A program made the position numbers and the translations under genes. Under the pieces are notes generated by a model. It worked only from the letters and a program-made list of their open reading frames with translations. It made no database searches and had not been told where the DNA came from. From Bacillota bacterium (lineage in GTDB: Bacteria > Bacillota > Clostridia > Acetivibrionales > DSM-1351), in assembly GCA_023444055.1 (NCBI GenBank), contig JAEZRV010000033.1, forward strand, positions 1 to 62,598: a stretch of 62,598 bases of DNA, given 5' to 3'. This document shows, one piece after another, positions 42,295 through 51,307 of the stretch (position 1 is the first letter of the stretch; the number at the start of each line of letters is the position of its first letter).

Positions 42295-43167
42295 ATGGAT
42301 GTTGTTAGTGTTGTTAATGGCAAGACAGAATTATATGGCGTATTAGGTGATCCCATTGAGCATACAAAATCTCCATTTATTCATAATACACTTTTTAAGC
42401 AGTTAAATATAAATGCTATTTACATTCCAATACATGTAAATGAGGGTTGCTTGGAAAATGTTATTACTGGCTTAAAAGCTCAGAATATTAGCGGATTCAA
42501 TGTTACAGTTCCATTTAAAAAGTCAATTATAAAGTATTTAGATGATATATCAAATGATGCATTATTAATGGGTGCAGTTAATACAGTGAAAAATATTCAT
42601 GGTAAGCTAAAAGGATATAATACTGATGCAGAAGGATTTGTCCGAGATTTTAAGGATGGTTTTGGTACAAATTTTAAAGGAAAAAACGTTATGTTATTTG
42701 GAGCTGGCGGAACTGCAAGAGCGTTAGCTGTAAAATTGGCATCAGAAGGTGTTGAACATTTGACTTTAGTAAATAGAACGGAACAAAATGCAAAAAATAT
42801 TGTAGACCTTATAAAGAATAACTATGGAAGTGTAGCAAGATATATTCTTCCTGATTCATCGAAGTTATTTAATGAAATGTTACAAAACCAAATTATCATT
42901 AATACAACACCAACTGGAATGAGTACATATTTAGACTCTACACCTTTTGGCTTTGATTATGTTTTTGATGGAAGTCAACTAGTGTATGATGTAATTTACA
43001 GCCCCGAAAAAACCAAATTTTTAATGCAAGCTGAGAGTTATGGCTGTAAAATCAGAAATGGTTTTGGTATGCTAATAAATCAAGGTGTTTCAGCTTTTGA
43101 AATATGGACTGGAAAAACAGTACCGAAGCAAATATCAACAGAATTATTAAATCTTATAGAAAAATAG
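42295..43167 (+). CDS. aroE: Shikimate dehydrogenase
   Basis: A 290-residue NADPH-dependent enzyme reducing 3-dehydroshikimate to shikimate in aromatic amino-acid synthesis. Visible features: substrate site GDPIEHTKSPFIHN near the N-terminus, catalytic Lys in NVTVPFKKS (about residue 68-76), the NTDAEGF motif, nucleotide loop GAGGTARA (about 139), and NTTPTGM in the C-terminal half. Length is normal. GGGGGC lies 7-8 nt before the ATG. It is 67 nt downstream of yqeG, so the two probably share a transcript. Confidence 0.95.
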   Translation: MDVVSVVNGKTELYGVLGDPIEHTKSPFIHNTLFKQLNINAIYIPIHVNEGCLENVITGLKAQNISGFNVTVPFKKSIIKYLDDISNDALLMGAVNTVKNIHGKLKGYNTDAEGFVRDFKDGFGTNFKGKNVMLFGAGGTARALAVKLASEGVEHLTLVNRTEQNAKNIVDLIKNNYGSVARYILPDSSKLFNEMLQNQIIINTTPTGMSTYLDSTPFGFDYVFDGSQLVYDVIYSPEKTKFLMQAESYGCKIRNGFGMLINQGVSAFEIWTGKTVPKQISTELLNLIEK

Positions 43168-43255
43168 AGGATTTCTAATATTAATAACGAATATAAATAA
43201 TGTCATTAATATGTATCGAATATGTCATATTTTTGTGTTTTAGGAGGGGATGAAA

Positions 43256-43522
43256 ATGATAATTATAAAAAATTATATGGAAGAAGTAGTACTAAATTTA
43301 ATGGATGGCGTGCTTGACGACATTAATATGTGCAAATGTGAAGCCTGTGTTATGGACATTGCAGCACTTGCGCTAAACGATTTGCCTCCAAAATATATTG
43401 CTACTGAAAAGGGTGAACTTTATTCAAAAGTAAATTCACTTAAGAATCAGTTTGAGGTTGACGTTATTGCTGCTATTACAAAATCAGCAGTTTTAGTAAA
43501 AAGATCTCCTAGACATAAATAA
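43256..43522 (+). CDS. comFB: ComFB-family protein (late competence / c-di-GMP receptor type)
   Basis: An 88-residue protein of the ComFB family. ATG 43256 is preferred because AGGAGGGG lies 6-7 nt before it; an ATG two codons earlier is too close. Conserved features include the CKCEAC cysteine cluster (about 27-32), ALNDLPPKY and the terminal VKRSPRHK. Related cyanobacterial proteins (CdgR/ComFB) bind c-di-GMP, which would link it to the HD-GYP enzyme at 1761. That link is inference. It lies 88 nt after aroE. Confidence 0.88.
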   Translation: MIIIKNYMEEVVLNLMDGVLDDINMCKCEACVMDIAALALNDLPPKYIATEKGELYSKVNSLKNQFEVDVIAAITKSAVLVKRSPRHK

Positions 43523-43653
43523 TTTTGTTAGATTTCAATAAATTTACAAATCAAAGGGATTTTTTTGATGTACTCTGAAATTGCTATGGAATTTATAGGC
43601 TCGTATAAGGGGTAATGGGAGCATCTGTGTCACAAGGGGCAAAGTAGCTCCCA

Positions 43654-43998
43654 TTATATGGAACGTTCTATAGGGATCCTTTCGTTCATATCAAGGTTAA
43701 AATGTCCATAGGGGTTTATATGTGTGTAAATAAGTGGTGTGAGTGCCCTAAAATCTTCGGTGGTCATTAGTTCATACCACCTTTTCTGTGACAATACTTG
43801 CTGAATCATTAAAGTATTTATATATACAAGACAGTTTTGCAGTAAGTGAAGGCATAATACTGAAAGTTCCTGTTCTTCTATTCTGTTAGTTGAGATTTCT
43901 CCACCTTTTCCGTAGAATATAAAACTGTTTGCTGAATTCCAGTTCTCAACCACGTTAAGGCCTTCGTGTATTTCTATTCTCAAGTGTGTAGATCTGTG
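43654..43998 (-). pseudogene. C-terminal remnant of a Tn3-family transposase
   Basis: About 113 residues reading RSTHLRIEIHEGLNVVENWNSANSF... to ERIPIE match the extreme C-terminus of Tn3-family transposases, which are normally near 950-1000 residues. The frame is closed by TGA just upstream of the first Met, so about 85% of the protein is missing. A GGGAGC/GCTCCC pair lies at about 43617-43653, but I find no clear Tn3 terminal inverted repeat. It marks the left side of a decayed accessory patch. Confidence 0.85.
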
Positions 43999-44231
43999 TT
44001 GCATTCAGATCTACTTTTTAAATTTACTTGAGTTTATTTGGATAATTATTATTCAGACACAAAAAGATGGTTTCCTCGACCAAAGGGATGATTTTCCATT
44101 AAGATTTCATTTCAATGCAATCTTGTTTGAAAAAATATAAAGACTAAAGAAAGAATACAAAAATTTTGATTATGATATTATCTGAATATCATAATAAAGA
44201 TATAGAAAATTAGTTTGAACTACAAATTATT

Positions 44232-44759
44232 ATGTTAAAGCCAGTGAAGATAGACAAATTCCTTCCTAGGAAACAAGACATATTCTTAAAAGCAAATGAA
44301 AAAGTACCGTTTTTAAGTTCAGTTTATGAAGGTAATCAGCAAAGCGTTAGATATTATTTTGCAGAAAATTGTTATTGTATAATTACTGGAGAACCTTGGA
44401 CAGATTTTGAAAAATCGCTATTTTTATTAATTCTTACAAAATCGTATACTATAGAAGTTAATACTAGAAGCCAGTATTATGATTATACTTTTGAATATAA
44501 TAATATTTTAAATAATTTTAATTTAACTAATAGTGAAGAAGTATACAATTTTATTATAGACAGCTTAAAGAACATAATGAACCATACTGTAGACATAATA
44601 AAAAAAAGATCAACACTTTATTCTAGAGTTGTTAGTTCTTTATCGTTCTCTAAATATGGAAAAGATATACTATCAACAAATATACAAGTGAGTATCTATT
44701 TTAATAGCGAAGTATTCAAACTAGTTTATATTGAGGGATTTAAAGAATATACTGAATGA
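44232..44759 (+). CDS. Uncharacterised protein in a decayed patch
   Basis: A 175-residue soluble protein, Tyr/Asn/Ser-rich and very AT-rich, with no signal peptide and no motif I recognise. Its ATG has no clear ribosome site (ACAAATTATT). It sits between a Tn3 remnant and a start-less frame, so transfer or decay is likely. An immunity-type or defence accessory role is possible for such small orphan proteins, but nothing here shows it. Confidence 0.45.
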   Translation: MLKPVKIDKFLPRKQDIFLKANEKVPFLSSVYEGNQQSVRYYFAENCYCIITGEPWTDFEKSLFLLILTKSYTIEVNTRSQYYDYTFEYNNILNNFNLTNSEEVYNFIIDSLKNIMNHTVDIIKKRSTLYSRVVSSLSFSKYGKDILSTNIQVSIYFNSEVFKLVYIEGFKEYTE

Positions 44760-44826
44760 AAAATATGACATTATTAAATTCCCAAACAGAAAGAATGTTA
44801 ATAAAATACCATTGAATTATAACTGA

Positions 44827-45186
44827 AAATATAATAACTCTCATGCTCATATAGACCATAACTTATTAAAATATGATGTTGTTGGAAGTGATACAAGATA
44901 CCGATATGTCTTTAGAGAAAGCCATTCTTTTTTAGATAAAGAGGATGTTTACTTAATGTATTTGAAATGGTTCGAAAGAAGTGCCTGCAAAATATTTCTT
45001 GGTCTTAAAGTAAATAATTTGTGTTATGGAAAATTTGAATGTGATTGGCCTGAAACCCACATAGATATAGTAAATAATTTTAGAAAACAATATGAGAAAG
45101 CAGTTTTTTATAATGCTCTTACGATTACAAATATACTGACTCTGGAAAGCAAAGAATACTTTAAGTCAGCTAATCAGATAGACTAA
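44827..45186 (+). pseudogene. Start-less open frame, probable 3' gene remnant
   Basis: An open frame runs 119 codons from just after a TGA (44824) to TAG/TAA at 45186, reading protein-like throughout (HAHIDHNLLKYDVVGSDTR ... CDWPETHIDIVNNF). The first ATG (44956) is internal and has no ribosome site, so the 5' end appears lost. I do not recognise the family. Two Cys and several His/Trp give it real-protein composition. Confidence 0.45.
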
Positions 45187-45409
45187 CTTAAATTCTATTT
45201 CAAAAAAGTAATAACAATATGACAACATGCTTAAATACTGGAATTGTTAATAATCTATAACATTTTTAATTATGATATTTATTTGCTTTTCCATCCCTCC
45301 AATTACGCGAAATTATTATTTCGTGTAATATCATAAGCAATAAAAAACCTATATCGCATTTAAGCCGCTTGGATTTTTTCGATTAAACCTAAAATGGTAA
45401 AACAATTAA

Positions 45410-45433
45410 AGTAGCTCTATAATTAGAGCTACT
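45410..45433 (-). terminator. Hairpin after the leftward FN3 remnant gene
   Basis: AGTAGCTCTA (45410-45419) pairs with TAGAGCTACT (45424-45433). On the minus strand it is followed by TTTAATTGTTTT. It lies about 50 nt past the stop at 45480. The rest of 45187-45479 holds only another small hairpin (about 45305-45327). Confidence 0.6.
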
Positions 45434-45479
45434 CTTAATTATATAATGCCTATTAAGTTTTATAGTAAAATGTATGTAT

Positions 45480-46075
45480 TTATAATGTGGTAGCTCGTTT
45501 GATATTATAGCTAGTTGCTCCTGTGACTGTATTCCAAGAAAGATTTATTTGAGTTGAATTCACTATCTCAGATAAATTTGTTGGTGCAGATATCATGTTG
45601 GAATTAAAAGGTTTCAAAACCGCATTAGTATCTATATCAACTGCATCTATTCGATAGAATCCTGATGTCTTCTTATAAAGTTTACACGTATGCTCAGTAT
45701 TACTTAAATTACTCGCTTCATATTCTAATATATACCCCTGATTGCTTGCATTTTGAGAATGGATTACTTCCACACCATCCACATTTACTACAACATTACG
45801 GCTGGCATCAGTACTGTTATAACCAATAATTCGCAATTTCGTACCAGTAAAGTTAAATGAAGCACTACCATTTACATCCGCTGAGTAGTGCGCTCCCCCT
45901 TTAAATCCGTCTCCGTAGAAATAATCCGTCCAAACTCCACTATAATTAATACTTGTGTCCTTGTCATCAATCCTTTGCCACCCAGCATCAGGACTTGGTA
46001 ACGGTTGACCTATTGTTGCTGCAAAAGCCGTTGTACAAAATGCCACCATTACTACCATAAATACTACAATTTCAT
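45480..46075 (-). pseudogene. Broken secreted protein with FN3 start
   Basis: The properly spaced start (GGAGGT at 46083-46088, ATG 46075) reads M-K-L and then TAG. The long frame (…VVFMVVMVAFCTTAFA, a signal-peptide core) is in another phase. The first in-frame Met (46058) lacks a ribosome site, so a frameshift in the signal peptide is likely. The body (about 25-150) is a beta-rich domain (AGWQRIDD ... SGVWTDYFYG ... KLRIIGYNSTDA), followed by an FN3 domain that stops after its first strands (TSYNIKRATTL). The protein therefore also looks truncated at its C-terminus. It was probably a cell-surface or wall-associated protein. Confidence 0.7.
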
Positions 46076-46467
46076 TATCATAACCTCCAATTAATGTTTT
46101 TTAAATTATACAACTATATCCATTTAATTGTAAGTCTGATAATTCATGACACAAAACTGTATAATTAGAAGTTTATGGGATTCAATACTTATATTAATTC
46201 CACCCATGAAAAAAGACCCTCGGTTGTCCCGTAATATCTTGTATATTACTGGTATATTACTTGATCCTCGTTTTCAAACTGGTAGGACATCTGCTTTATT
46301 ATTTTGATTATTTAGTTAAATATGGAGCATTATGCAGTAAATATAAGATATATAATAATATTTACATTTATTTTACCTACAAAGTCGATATTTAGGTTTG
46401 TCCAAATATCAAGATAATAGATATTATAAATAATAGTAATTTAAATAACTGTTGAGGTCGACATAAT
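46076..46467. other. 392-bp gap with one dispersed repeat
   Basis: No gene is seen. It contains a 26-nt sequence at 46225-46250 that recurs at 54296-54321. AT-rich sequence after 46330 probably holds the promoter of the small membrane protein at 46468. Confidence 0.45.
46225..46277. repeat. Dispersed repeat, copy 1 of 2
   Basis: Positions 46225-46250 are identical to 54296-54321, and both include the inverted pair GTAATAT/ATATTAC. CCTCGTTTTCAA then follows in both (46266-46277 and 54326-54337). Confidence 0.7.
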
Positions 46468-46713
46468 ATGAATGAAATACAAAGGAACTTTAAAAATCAA
46501 ATGTATGAAGCAGAGGTTAAGCTTCACGAAAAAGCTGAAAGAGAAAACAAAGGCATATTTACTAATAAGCTATTTGAACTAAGATTTTATGGTTACAAAT
46601 CAGGATATATACCACCCAGCAAATTAGTTAAAGCAATAATTTACATTGGATTTCCAATAGCAGTCATAGTAGCTCTATCAACAATTTTTGATTTTATAGA
46701 TATATTAAGATAA
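46468..46713 (+). CDS. Small protein with one C-terminal membrane helix
   Basis: An 81-residue protein: a charged, helical N-terminal half (QMYEAEVKLHEKAERE) and one hydrophobic stretch at about 56-78. A weak GAGG lies about 12 nt before the ATG. I do not recognise the family. Immediately downstream starts a 57-bp tandem repeat. Confidence 0.5.
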   Translation: MNEIQRNFKNQMYEAEVKLHEKAERENKGIFTNKLFELRFYGYKSGYIPPSKLVKAIIYIGFPIAVIVALSTIFDFIDILR

Positions 46714-46741
46714 AAGCCGTCTAAGACGGTTATTATTTTGT

Positions 46742-47030
46742 GCCATAATGTCATTACATCATGATGTGTTGATGGAATTTATAGATGAGACTGTATAATT
46801 CAACACGACATTACAGCATGATGTATTAATATATTTAATAGATAGAACCATATAATACATCAAGTCATTGCATCATAATTTATTCATGAATTGCATAAAA
46901 ATGACTACACATAACATTACGACATTACAGCATTAGTGTTAATATATTTTATAGATTAAACTTTATAAAACAACACGGCATTACAGCATGATGTCATAAG
47001 CGTTGTATAGCTCTTACTATATAAGATTAC
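46742..47030. repeat. Degenerate tandem repeat, about five 57-bp units
   Basis: CATTACA-like cores recur at about 46752, 46808, 46866, 46923 and 46979, a spacing of 56-58 bp. Each is followed by a GATGT/AGTGT box, an ATTAATATATTTAATAGAT-like stretch and TATAA. ACATCATGATGT in unit 1 is a perfect palindrome. The array fills the gap between a small gene and the end of yeiH. Confidence 0.75.
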
Positions 47031-47032
47031 AG

Positions 47033-48040
47033 TTAAATTTGTCCTGTTGTAAATTGGACAATAAGACTAACAACTGTAACACTTCCCCACACTATAAAGC
47101 CTAAAAGTATAGGTTTAAAACCTGATTTTATCATTTGTTTTAAATCCGTATTAAGTCCAATAGCTGATAAGGCAACTACAATAAAAAACTTTCCTATTTC
47201 AGTAATTATTCCAGCAGCTTGCCCATTGATAATCCCAACAGTGTTTAAGAGAGAAGCTACTAAAAACCATACAATAAACCATGGAAAAATCTTTTTGAAG
47301 CTGTAGTTAACCTCACCGTTCCTATTTGCTTCTCTCTTTTTTTTAATAGAAACTACTGCTGCAAATATCAGAGAAATAGGAACAATCATTGTTGTTCTGG
47401 TGAGTTTTACTATGGTAGCATATGCTCCTGCTGCATTGCTGTAAGCATAGCCTGCAGCAACTACAGATGAAGTATCGTTGATGGCTGTCCCCGCCCAAAG
47501 TCCGAATGCATTATCGGTAAATCCAAGCAAGTGTCCCATTGGAGGAAATATTAGTACAGCGATGACATTAAACATAAATATGGTAGATACCGAATACGCA
47601 ATATCCTTATCCTCCGCCTCAATAATTGGAGATATAGCAGCAATTGCAGAGCCCCCGCAAATGGCTGTTCCCATACCAATCAAGCTTGTTAGCTTTAAAG
47701 GGATTCCCATAAGTTTTCCAAATCCATAGGCAGATATAAAAGCTGCAGAAAGAGTAAAAATCATCACATATAATGACGAAAGCCCCACTTTATATACCTG
47801 TGTAAGACTTAAGCCACCTCCTAATGCAATAATTGACCACTGAAGTATCTTTTTAGATGAAAAAGTTAATCCCTGCTTTGTTGTTTTGGGTTTGCCAAAT
47901 ATATTACTTATCAAAATCCCTAATATAATTCCAAAAACCGGGCCTCCTATAATAGGTGCTAGTTTTCCAAGTAGTGTAGCAATTATTGCCAAGGCAGATG
48001 CAAAAAATAATCCGGGTGATATTTCTTTAAATTGTTTCAT
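47033..48040 (-). CDS. yeiH: YeiH-family putative sulfate exporter
   Basis: A 335-residue membrane protein with about ten helices. Family-typical segments are visible: LQWSIIALGGGLSLTQV, MGTAICGGSAIAA, IFPPMGHLLG, WAGTAINDTSSVVAAG and IGLNTDLKQM. Members are annotated as sulfate or sulfur-oxyanion exporters; direct transport evidence is thin. GAGGTAAC lies before its ATG. It is divergent from a LysR regulator with 147 bp between, the classic yeiH-yeiE layout, so the regulator probably controls it. Confidence 0.9.
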   Translation of the reverse strand: MKQFKEISPGLFFASALAIIATLLGKLAPIIGGPVFGIILGILISNIFGKPKTTKQGLTFSSKKILQWSIIALGGGLSLTQVYKVGLSSLYVMIFTLSAAFISAYGFGKLMGIPLKLTSLIGMGTAICGGSAIAAISPIIEAEDKDIAYSVSTIFMFNVIAVLIFPPMGHLLGFTDNAFGLWAGTAINDTSSVVAAGYAYSNAAGAYATIVKLTRTTMIVPISLIFAAVVSIKKKREANRNGEVNYSFKKIFPWFIVWFLVASLLNTVGIINGQAAGIITEIGKFFIVVALSAIGLNTDLKQMIKSGFKPILLGFIVWGSVTVVSLIVQFTTGQI

Positions 48041-48114
48041 AAAGTTACCTCCATATAAATGCTGTTGATATATTTATCATAATACTGTTATTACAAGAAA
48101 ACAAATTCTGATTT

Positions 48115-48130
48115 GTTATTCATTGATAAC
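48115..48130. promoter_or_regulatory. Candidate LysR operator between yeiH and its regulator
   Basis: GTTAT (48115-48119) and ATAAC (48126-48130) form an inverted pair spanning 16 bp, close to the T-N11-A layout of LysR sites. A further GTTATAATAAC lies at about 48151-48161, next to the regulator gene. Confidence 0.45.
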
Positions 48131-48187
48131 AAAAAGTTATAAGTATATATGTTATAATAACATTAATTAATAATGGGAGGGATAATT

Positions 48188-49075
48188 TTGATAGATCAAA
48201 AACTAATTACCTTTCTAACAATATGCAAAACAAATAATTTTACTAAAGCTGCTGAACTGCTAAATCTTACACAACCTGCTGTTACCAAACACATTAAAGC
48301 TTTGGAGGATTATTATGGAGCCCCCCTTTTCAATAGAAAAGGCAGACTCATTGGCCTAACTGAAGAAGGGAAAATTCTTTTTGAATATGCAAAAGATTTA
48401 GAAGTTCAGACTTTTAAAATGGAGAGACAAATTAAAAACAGTTTTGAAGCAAATAAGCGCTACAATATCGGTGCGACCCTAACTATAGGAGAGTATGTAC
48501 TTCCCTATATCCTTGGTAAATATAAAGTAGCTAACCCTAATACCGATATTATTATGCAGGTTCACAATACAGAAGTTATAACTAAAAAACTTCTAAATGG
48601 CGAAATTGACTTAGGCCTTGTAGAAGGACCTTTTGATAAAACCAAATTTCATTATAAAATTCTAAAAGGTGACGAACTTGTTTTTGTTGTTTCTCCACAA
48701 AACCAATTTTCTAAGAAATCAGAAATTGAATTAGATGAAATATTTAAAAGCAAGATAATCTTACGAGAAGAAGGCTCTGGGACTAGGAAGGTTATGGAGG
48801 ACAAGCTTTCATCTATTGGGTTTAACCTTAGTAATATGAAGCCTTATATGGAAATTGGTAGTATTGGTGCTATCAAATCCTTGGTTGAGTTAAATCTGGG
48901 CTGTACTATTATATCTAAAGAAGCAGTACAAAGAGAAATTAATTTAGGGTCATTAGTCATAGTTCCAATAAAAGATATTCGAATTAAAAGAGAGTTCAAT
49001 TTCATATATCTTAAAGATAGCCCAAATGAATTTGTAAATAGCTTTATTAAGTTCTCTACTATGGTTGCACTGTAA
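48188..49075 (+). CDS. LysR-family regulator, YeiE/CysL type
   Basis: A 295-residue regulator. TTG 48188 follows GGGAGGG; the in-frame ATG five codons upstream sits on the ribosome site itself. The winged helix occupies residues 1-60 (NFTKAAELLNLTQPAVTKHIKAL), and the periplasmic-binding-like effector domain about 90-290. Divergence from yeiH marks it as the YeiE/CysL-type partner that senses a sulfur-related effector. It may also act on the TauE/SafE gene downstream, which would fit a sulfur theme; that is inference. Confidence 0.9.
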   Translation: MIDQKLITFLTICKTNNFTKAAELLNLTQPAVTKHIKALEDYYGAPLFNRKGRLIGLTEEGKILFEYAKDLEVQTFKMERQIKNSFEANKRYNIGATLTIGEYVLPYILGKYKVANPNTDIIMQVHNTEVITKKLLNGEIDLGLVEGPFDKTKFHYKILKGDELVFVVSPQNQFSKKSEIELDEIFKSKIILREEGSGTRKVMEDKLSSIGFNLSNMKPYMEIGSIGAIKSLVELNLGCTIISKEAVQREINLGSLVIVPIKDIRIKREFNFIYLKDSPNEFVNSFIKFSTMVAL

Positions 49076-49402
49076 TGCTTCACTGATGAAAGATCGGTTC
49101 AGTCTGTATATTCCCTTCTCTCTACCTTCTGGTGCGTCATCAAATTTTGCAATTTTGATTTTTCTTCTGAGGGTAAAAAAGGGATAACTGTTTTTATCAT
49201 AGAGAATAACTAACGGTACATGGAAAAACCTATAGAATATTGGAAGCCTAATATAAGAAGTGATAAGTTCAGATTTTCGGTTGAGTTAAAGTAATTGTTT
49301 ATTGTACTATACCAAGAAACATCGCTTTACAGTTGAGTTAAATAAGTGGTATATTGTAGAGTATACCAAAAAAACATTGATTTTCAAAGGTGGCGTTATT
49401 AT
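49076..49402. other. 327-bp gap with an imperfect direct repeat
   Basis: No gene is seen. GTTGAGTTAA at about 49274 and 49333 each begins a similar stretch of about 50 bp ending in TATACCAA-AAACAT. The two copies lie in tandem just before the TauE/SafE gene and may be binding sites. Confidence 0.5.
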
Positions 49403-50233
49403 ATGACTATAGCAATAGAAATACTTCTTTTTTCTATAATTGCAGGTTTTCTGGGTTCCTTGCTTGGTCTTGGTGGTGGTATTATTATTATTCCTACCCT
49501 CACACTTCTGCTAGGAATTGATATCAAATATGCCATTGGGGCTAGTATTGTCTCTGTAATAGCAACCTCCAGTGGTTCAGCAATTGCTTATCTTAGAGAT
49601 AAGATAACAAATGTCCGTGTAGGAATGTTCTTAGAAATTGCCACCACTACCGGAGCACTCACAGGTGCGTTCCTCGCTGGTTTGTTTAATACAAAATACT
49701 TATATTTAATATTTGGGTTACTTTTATTATATTCTGCTCTTAATATGTTTAAAAAGAGAGCAGAAGAATTACCCCCGGAGTTTACTCCCAATCCATTGGC
49801 TAACAAGTTAAAACTAAATGGAGCATATTACGATCAGGCTCTTTCTAAAGAAGTGACATACAATGTAACGGGAATCTATGGGGGCTTTGGAATGATGTAT
49901 GTAGCTGGTGTTATTTCAGGACTTCTTGGTATTGGAAGTGGAATTTTCAAGGTTATGGCAATGGACTCCTTTATGAAACTTCCTATGAAGGTTTCAACAG
50001 CAACCAGTAATTTTATGATTGGTGTTACAGCAGCTGCTAGTGCAGGTATTTATTTAACAAGAGGAAACATCGACCCGAAAATCGCTGCTCCTGTGGCGTT
50101 AGGAGTACTTATTGGAGCAGCCGTTGGAACAAAGGTTATGCAACGGCTAAAAAGTGCTACTTTAAGGATAATTTTTATACCAGTATTGCTGTATGTTGGA
50201 ATACAGATGATTGTTAAAGGGGTGAAGCTATGA
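49403..50233 (+). CDS. TauE/SafE-family membrane transporter
   Basis: A 276-residue protein with about eight helices in two related halves, each starting with a Gly-rich loop (GSLLGLGGGIIIIPTL at about 16-31 and ISGLLGIGSGIFKVMAM at about 172-188). ATG 49403 follows AAAGGTGG; earlier in-frame codons lack a site. The family moves sulfonates, sulfite or other anions across the membrane. Its 3' end overlaps the DUF1634 gene by four bases, and the two probably form one transporter unit. Closeness to yeiH and the LysR gene supports a sulfur-anion role. Confidence 0.92.
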   Translation: MTIAIEILLFSIIAGFLGSLLGLGGGIIIIPTLTLLLGIDIKYAIGASIVSVIATSSGSAIAYLRDKITNVRVGMFLEIATTTGALTGAFLAGLFNTKYLYLIFGLLLLYSALNMFKKRAEELPPEFTPNPLANKLKLNGAYYDQALSKEVTYNVTGIYGGFGMMYVAGVISGLLGIGSGIFKVMAMDSFMKLPMKVSTATSNFMIGVTAAASAGIYLTRGNIDPKIAAPVALGVLIGAAVGTKVMQRLKSATLRIIFIPVLLYVGIQMIVKGVKL

Positions 50234-50622
50234 ACGTAAATGATAAAAATAGAAGCACCAATAATAAAAGCACAAATATTGAAGATACTGAAATTTATAT
50301 AAGTAAGGCTCTGAAAGCCGGTGTTTTTATAAGTGCTGCAATAATAGGACTAGGGCTTATAATGTTTATAATAACTGGATACAGTGGCTATCCTGGCAGT
50401 TCATTCCCAACTTCACTTACTGAAATCATAAAAGGACTCCTTTTATTTAAACCCTATGCCGTAATTCTTACTGGATTACTTATCTTAATTTTAACTCCAG
50501 TATTTAGGGTTGGAATCTCAATAATGACCTTTTTGAAGGAAAAAGACTATTTGTACGTTATTATTACATCACTAGTTTTAATTATATTAGTAATCAGCTT
50601 TTTACTTGGAAAAGTAGAATAA
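50230..50622 (+). CDS. DUF1634 membrane protein
   Basis: A 130-residue protein with three hydrophobic helices (about 28-50, 72-92 and 105-126) and a polar N-terminus. Its ATG overlaps the stop of the TauE/SafE gene (ATGA), and GGGGTG precedes it. DUF1634 proteins regularly follow TauE/SafE transporters and are thought to be accessory membrane subunits. No catalytic motif is visible. Confidence 0.88.
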   Translation: MNVNDKNRSTNNKSTNIEDTEIYISKALKAGVFISAAIIGLGLIMFIITGYSGYPGSSFPTSLTEIIKGLLLFKPYAVILTGLLILILTPVFRVGISIMTFLKEKDYLYVIITSLVLIILVISFLLGKVE

Positions 50623-50629
50623 AAGCTCC

Positions 50630-50680
50630 TTTACTCTCTAATGAACCAGTTTTTGGACAATTCAGTACACAGGTTTAGCA
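50630..50680 (-). pseudogene. Short remnant of an NapH-like ferredoxin gene
   Basis: On the minus strand, 50680 downward reads C-stop-TCVLNCPKTGSLESKG. This parallels CQTCVLNCPKAGALDSKEG in the intact gene at 54449-55594. A TAA replaces the Gln codon, and nothing else of the gene is left. It lies between the DUF1634 stop and the terminator of the DUF2680 gene. Confidence 0.75.
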
Positions 50681-50704
50681 AGATATCTCACTCCGAATTT
50701 TTAA

Positions 50705-50753
50705 GAAGGGCAAGCAGTGATGCTGACAATAGCTATGCTACTACTTGCCCTTC
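50705..50753. terminator. Terminator between DUF1634 and DUF2680 genes
   Basis: GAAGGGCAAG (50705-50714) pairs with CTTGCCCTTC (50744-50753), and the stem continues inward through CAGT/ACTA. It lies between two convergent genes and can serve both strands. Confidence 0.7.
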
Positions 50754-50760
50754 AATAAAA

Positions 50761-51249
50761 CTACTGATTATATCCCGCTCCACAACCTGAGCAGTTACCA
50801 CCACCGTTACCTAATCCAGTTCCACGCCCCATCATGCCTTGACCTCTGCCACGACCAGCACCTTGGCCATTACCACACCCCATACCATTTCGCTTTCCTA
50901 GCTGTGAATTGCCGGAACCATCACAGGTTGCTTGGTTATTTTTAATTGCATTGTAAATATCATCGGCTTGCTGTTGTGTAATTTCCCCATCCTTAACTCT
51001 CTGATCTAGTACAGCTTTTCTTTGTTCTAGCATTTGTGCTTTAAACTCGTCAAGTTTTCCAGCCTCTTTTGCAATAGTTCCATAAGTCTTGCCTTCTATT
51101 TTCTCCTTATTTACATCCGTAACACTCTTTCCTGTTAGTGCAGCCGCAATGTCTGCCGGAGTTTTAATGTCTGCAGCATAAGCCATTCCTGCTGCTCCAA
51201 TAACACATACTGATACTACCATTACAACAAATTTTTTAATATTTTTCAT
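50761..51249 (-). CDS. Secreted DUF2680-type protein with Gly/Met/Cys-rich tail
   Basis: A 162-residue exported protein. ATG 51249 is used; an in-frame GTG three codons upstream overlaps the ribosome site (GAGGAGAG). The signal peptide covers about 1-26 (FVVMVVSVCVIGAAGMAYA). The helical part (about 40-105, AEKAG...LDQRVKDGEITQQQADDIYNAI) is the DUF2680 type. The tail is Gly-rich (GRGRGQGMMGRGTGLG) with Cys pairs (NCSGCGAGY), suggesting metal or redox exposure at the surface; that is inference. Its leader is almost the same as that of the ferredoxin-like gene at 54449, so the two are probably co-regulated, perhaps by the two-component system between them. Confidence 0.82.
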   Translation of the reverse strand: MKNIKKFVVMVVSVCVIGAAGMAYAADIKTPADIAAALTGKSVTDVNKEKIEGKTYGTIAKEAGKLDEFKAQMLEQRKAVLDQRVKDGEITQQQADDIYNAIKNNQATCDGSGNSQLGKRNGMGCGNGQGAGRGRGQGMMGRGTGLGNGGGNCSGCGAGYNQ

Positions 51250-51307
51250 TAAATCCACTCTCCTCTTCTTTATTTTGTTTGGTTTGTTTGTATAACTTTA
51301 TGATTTC

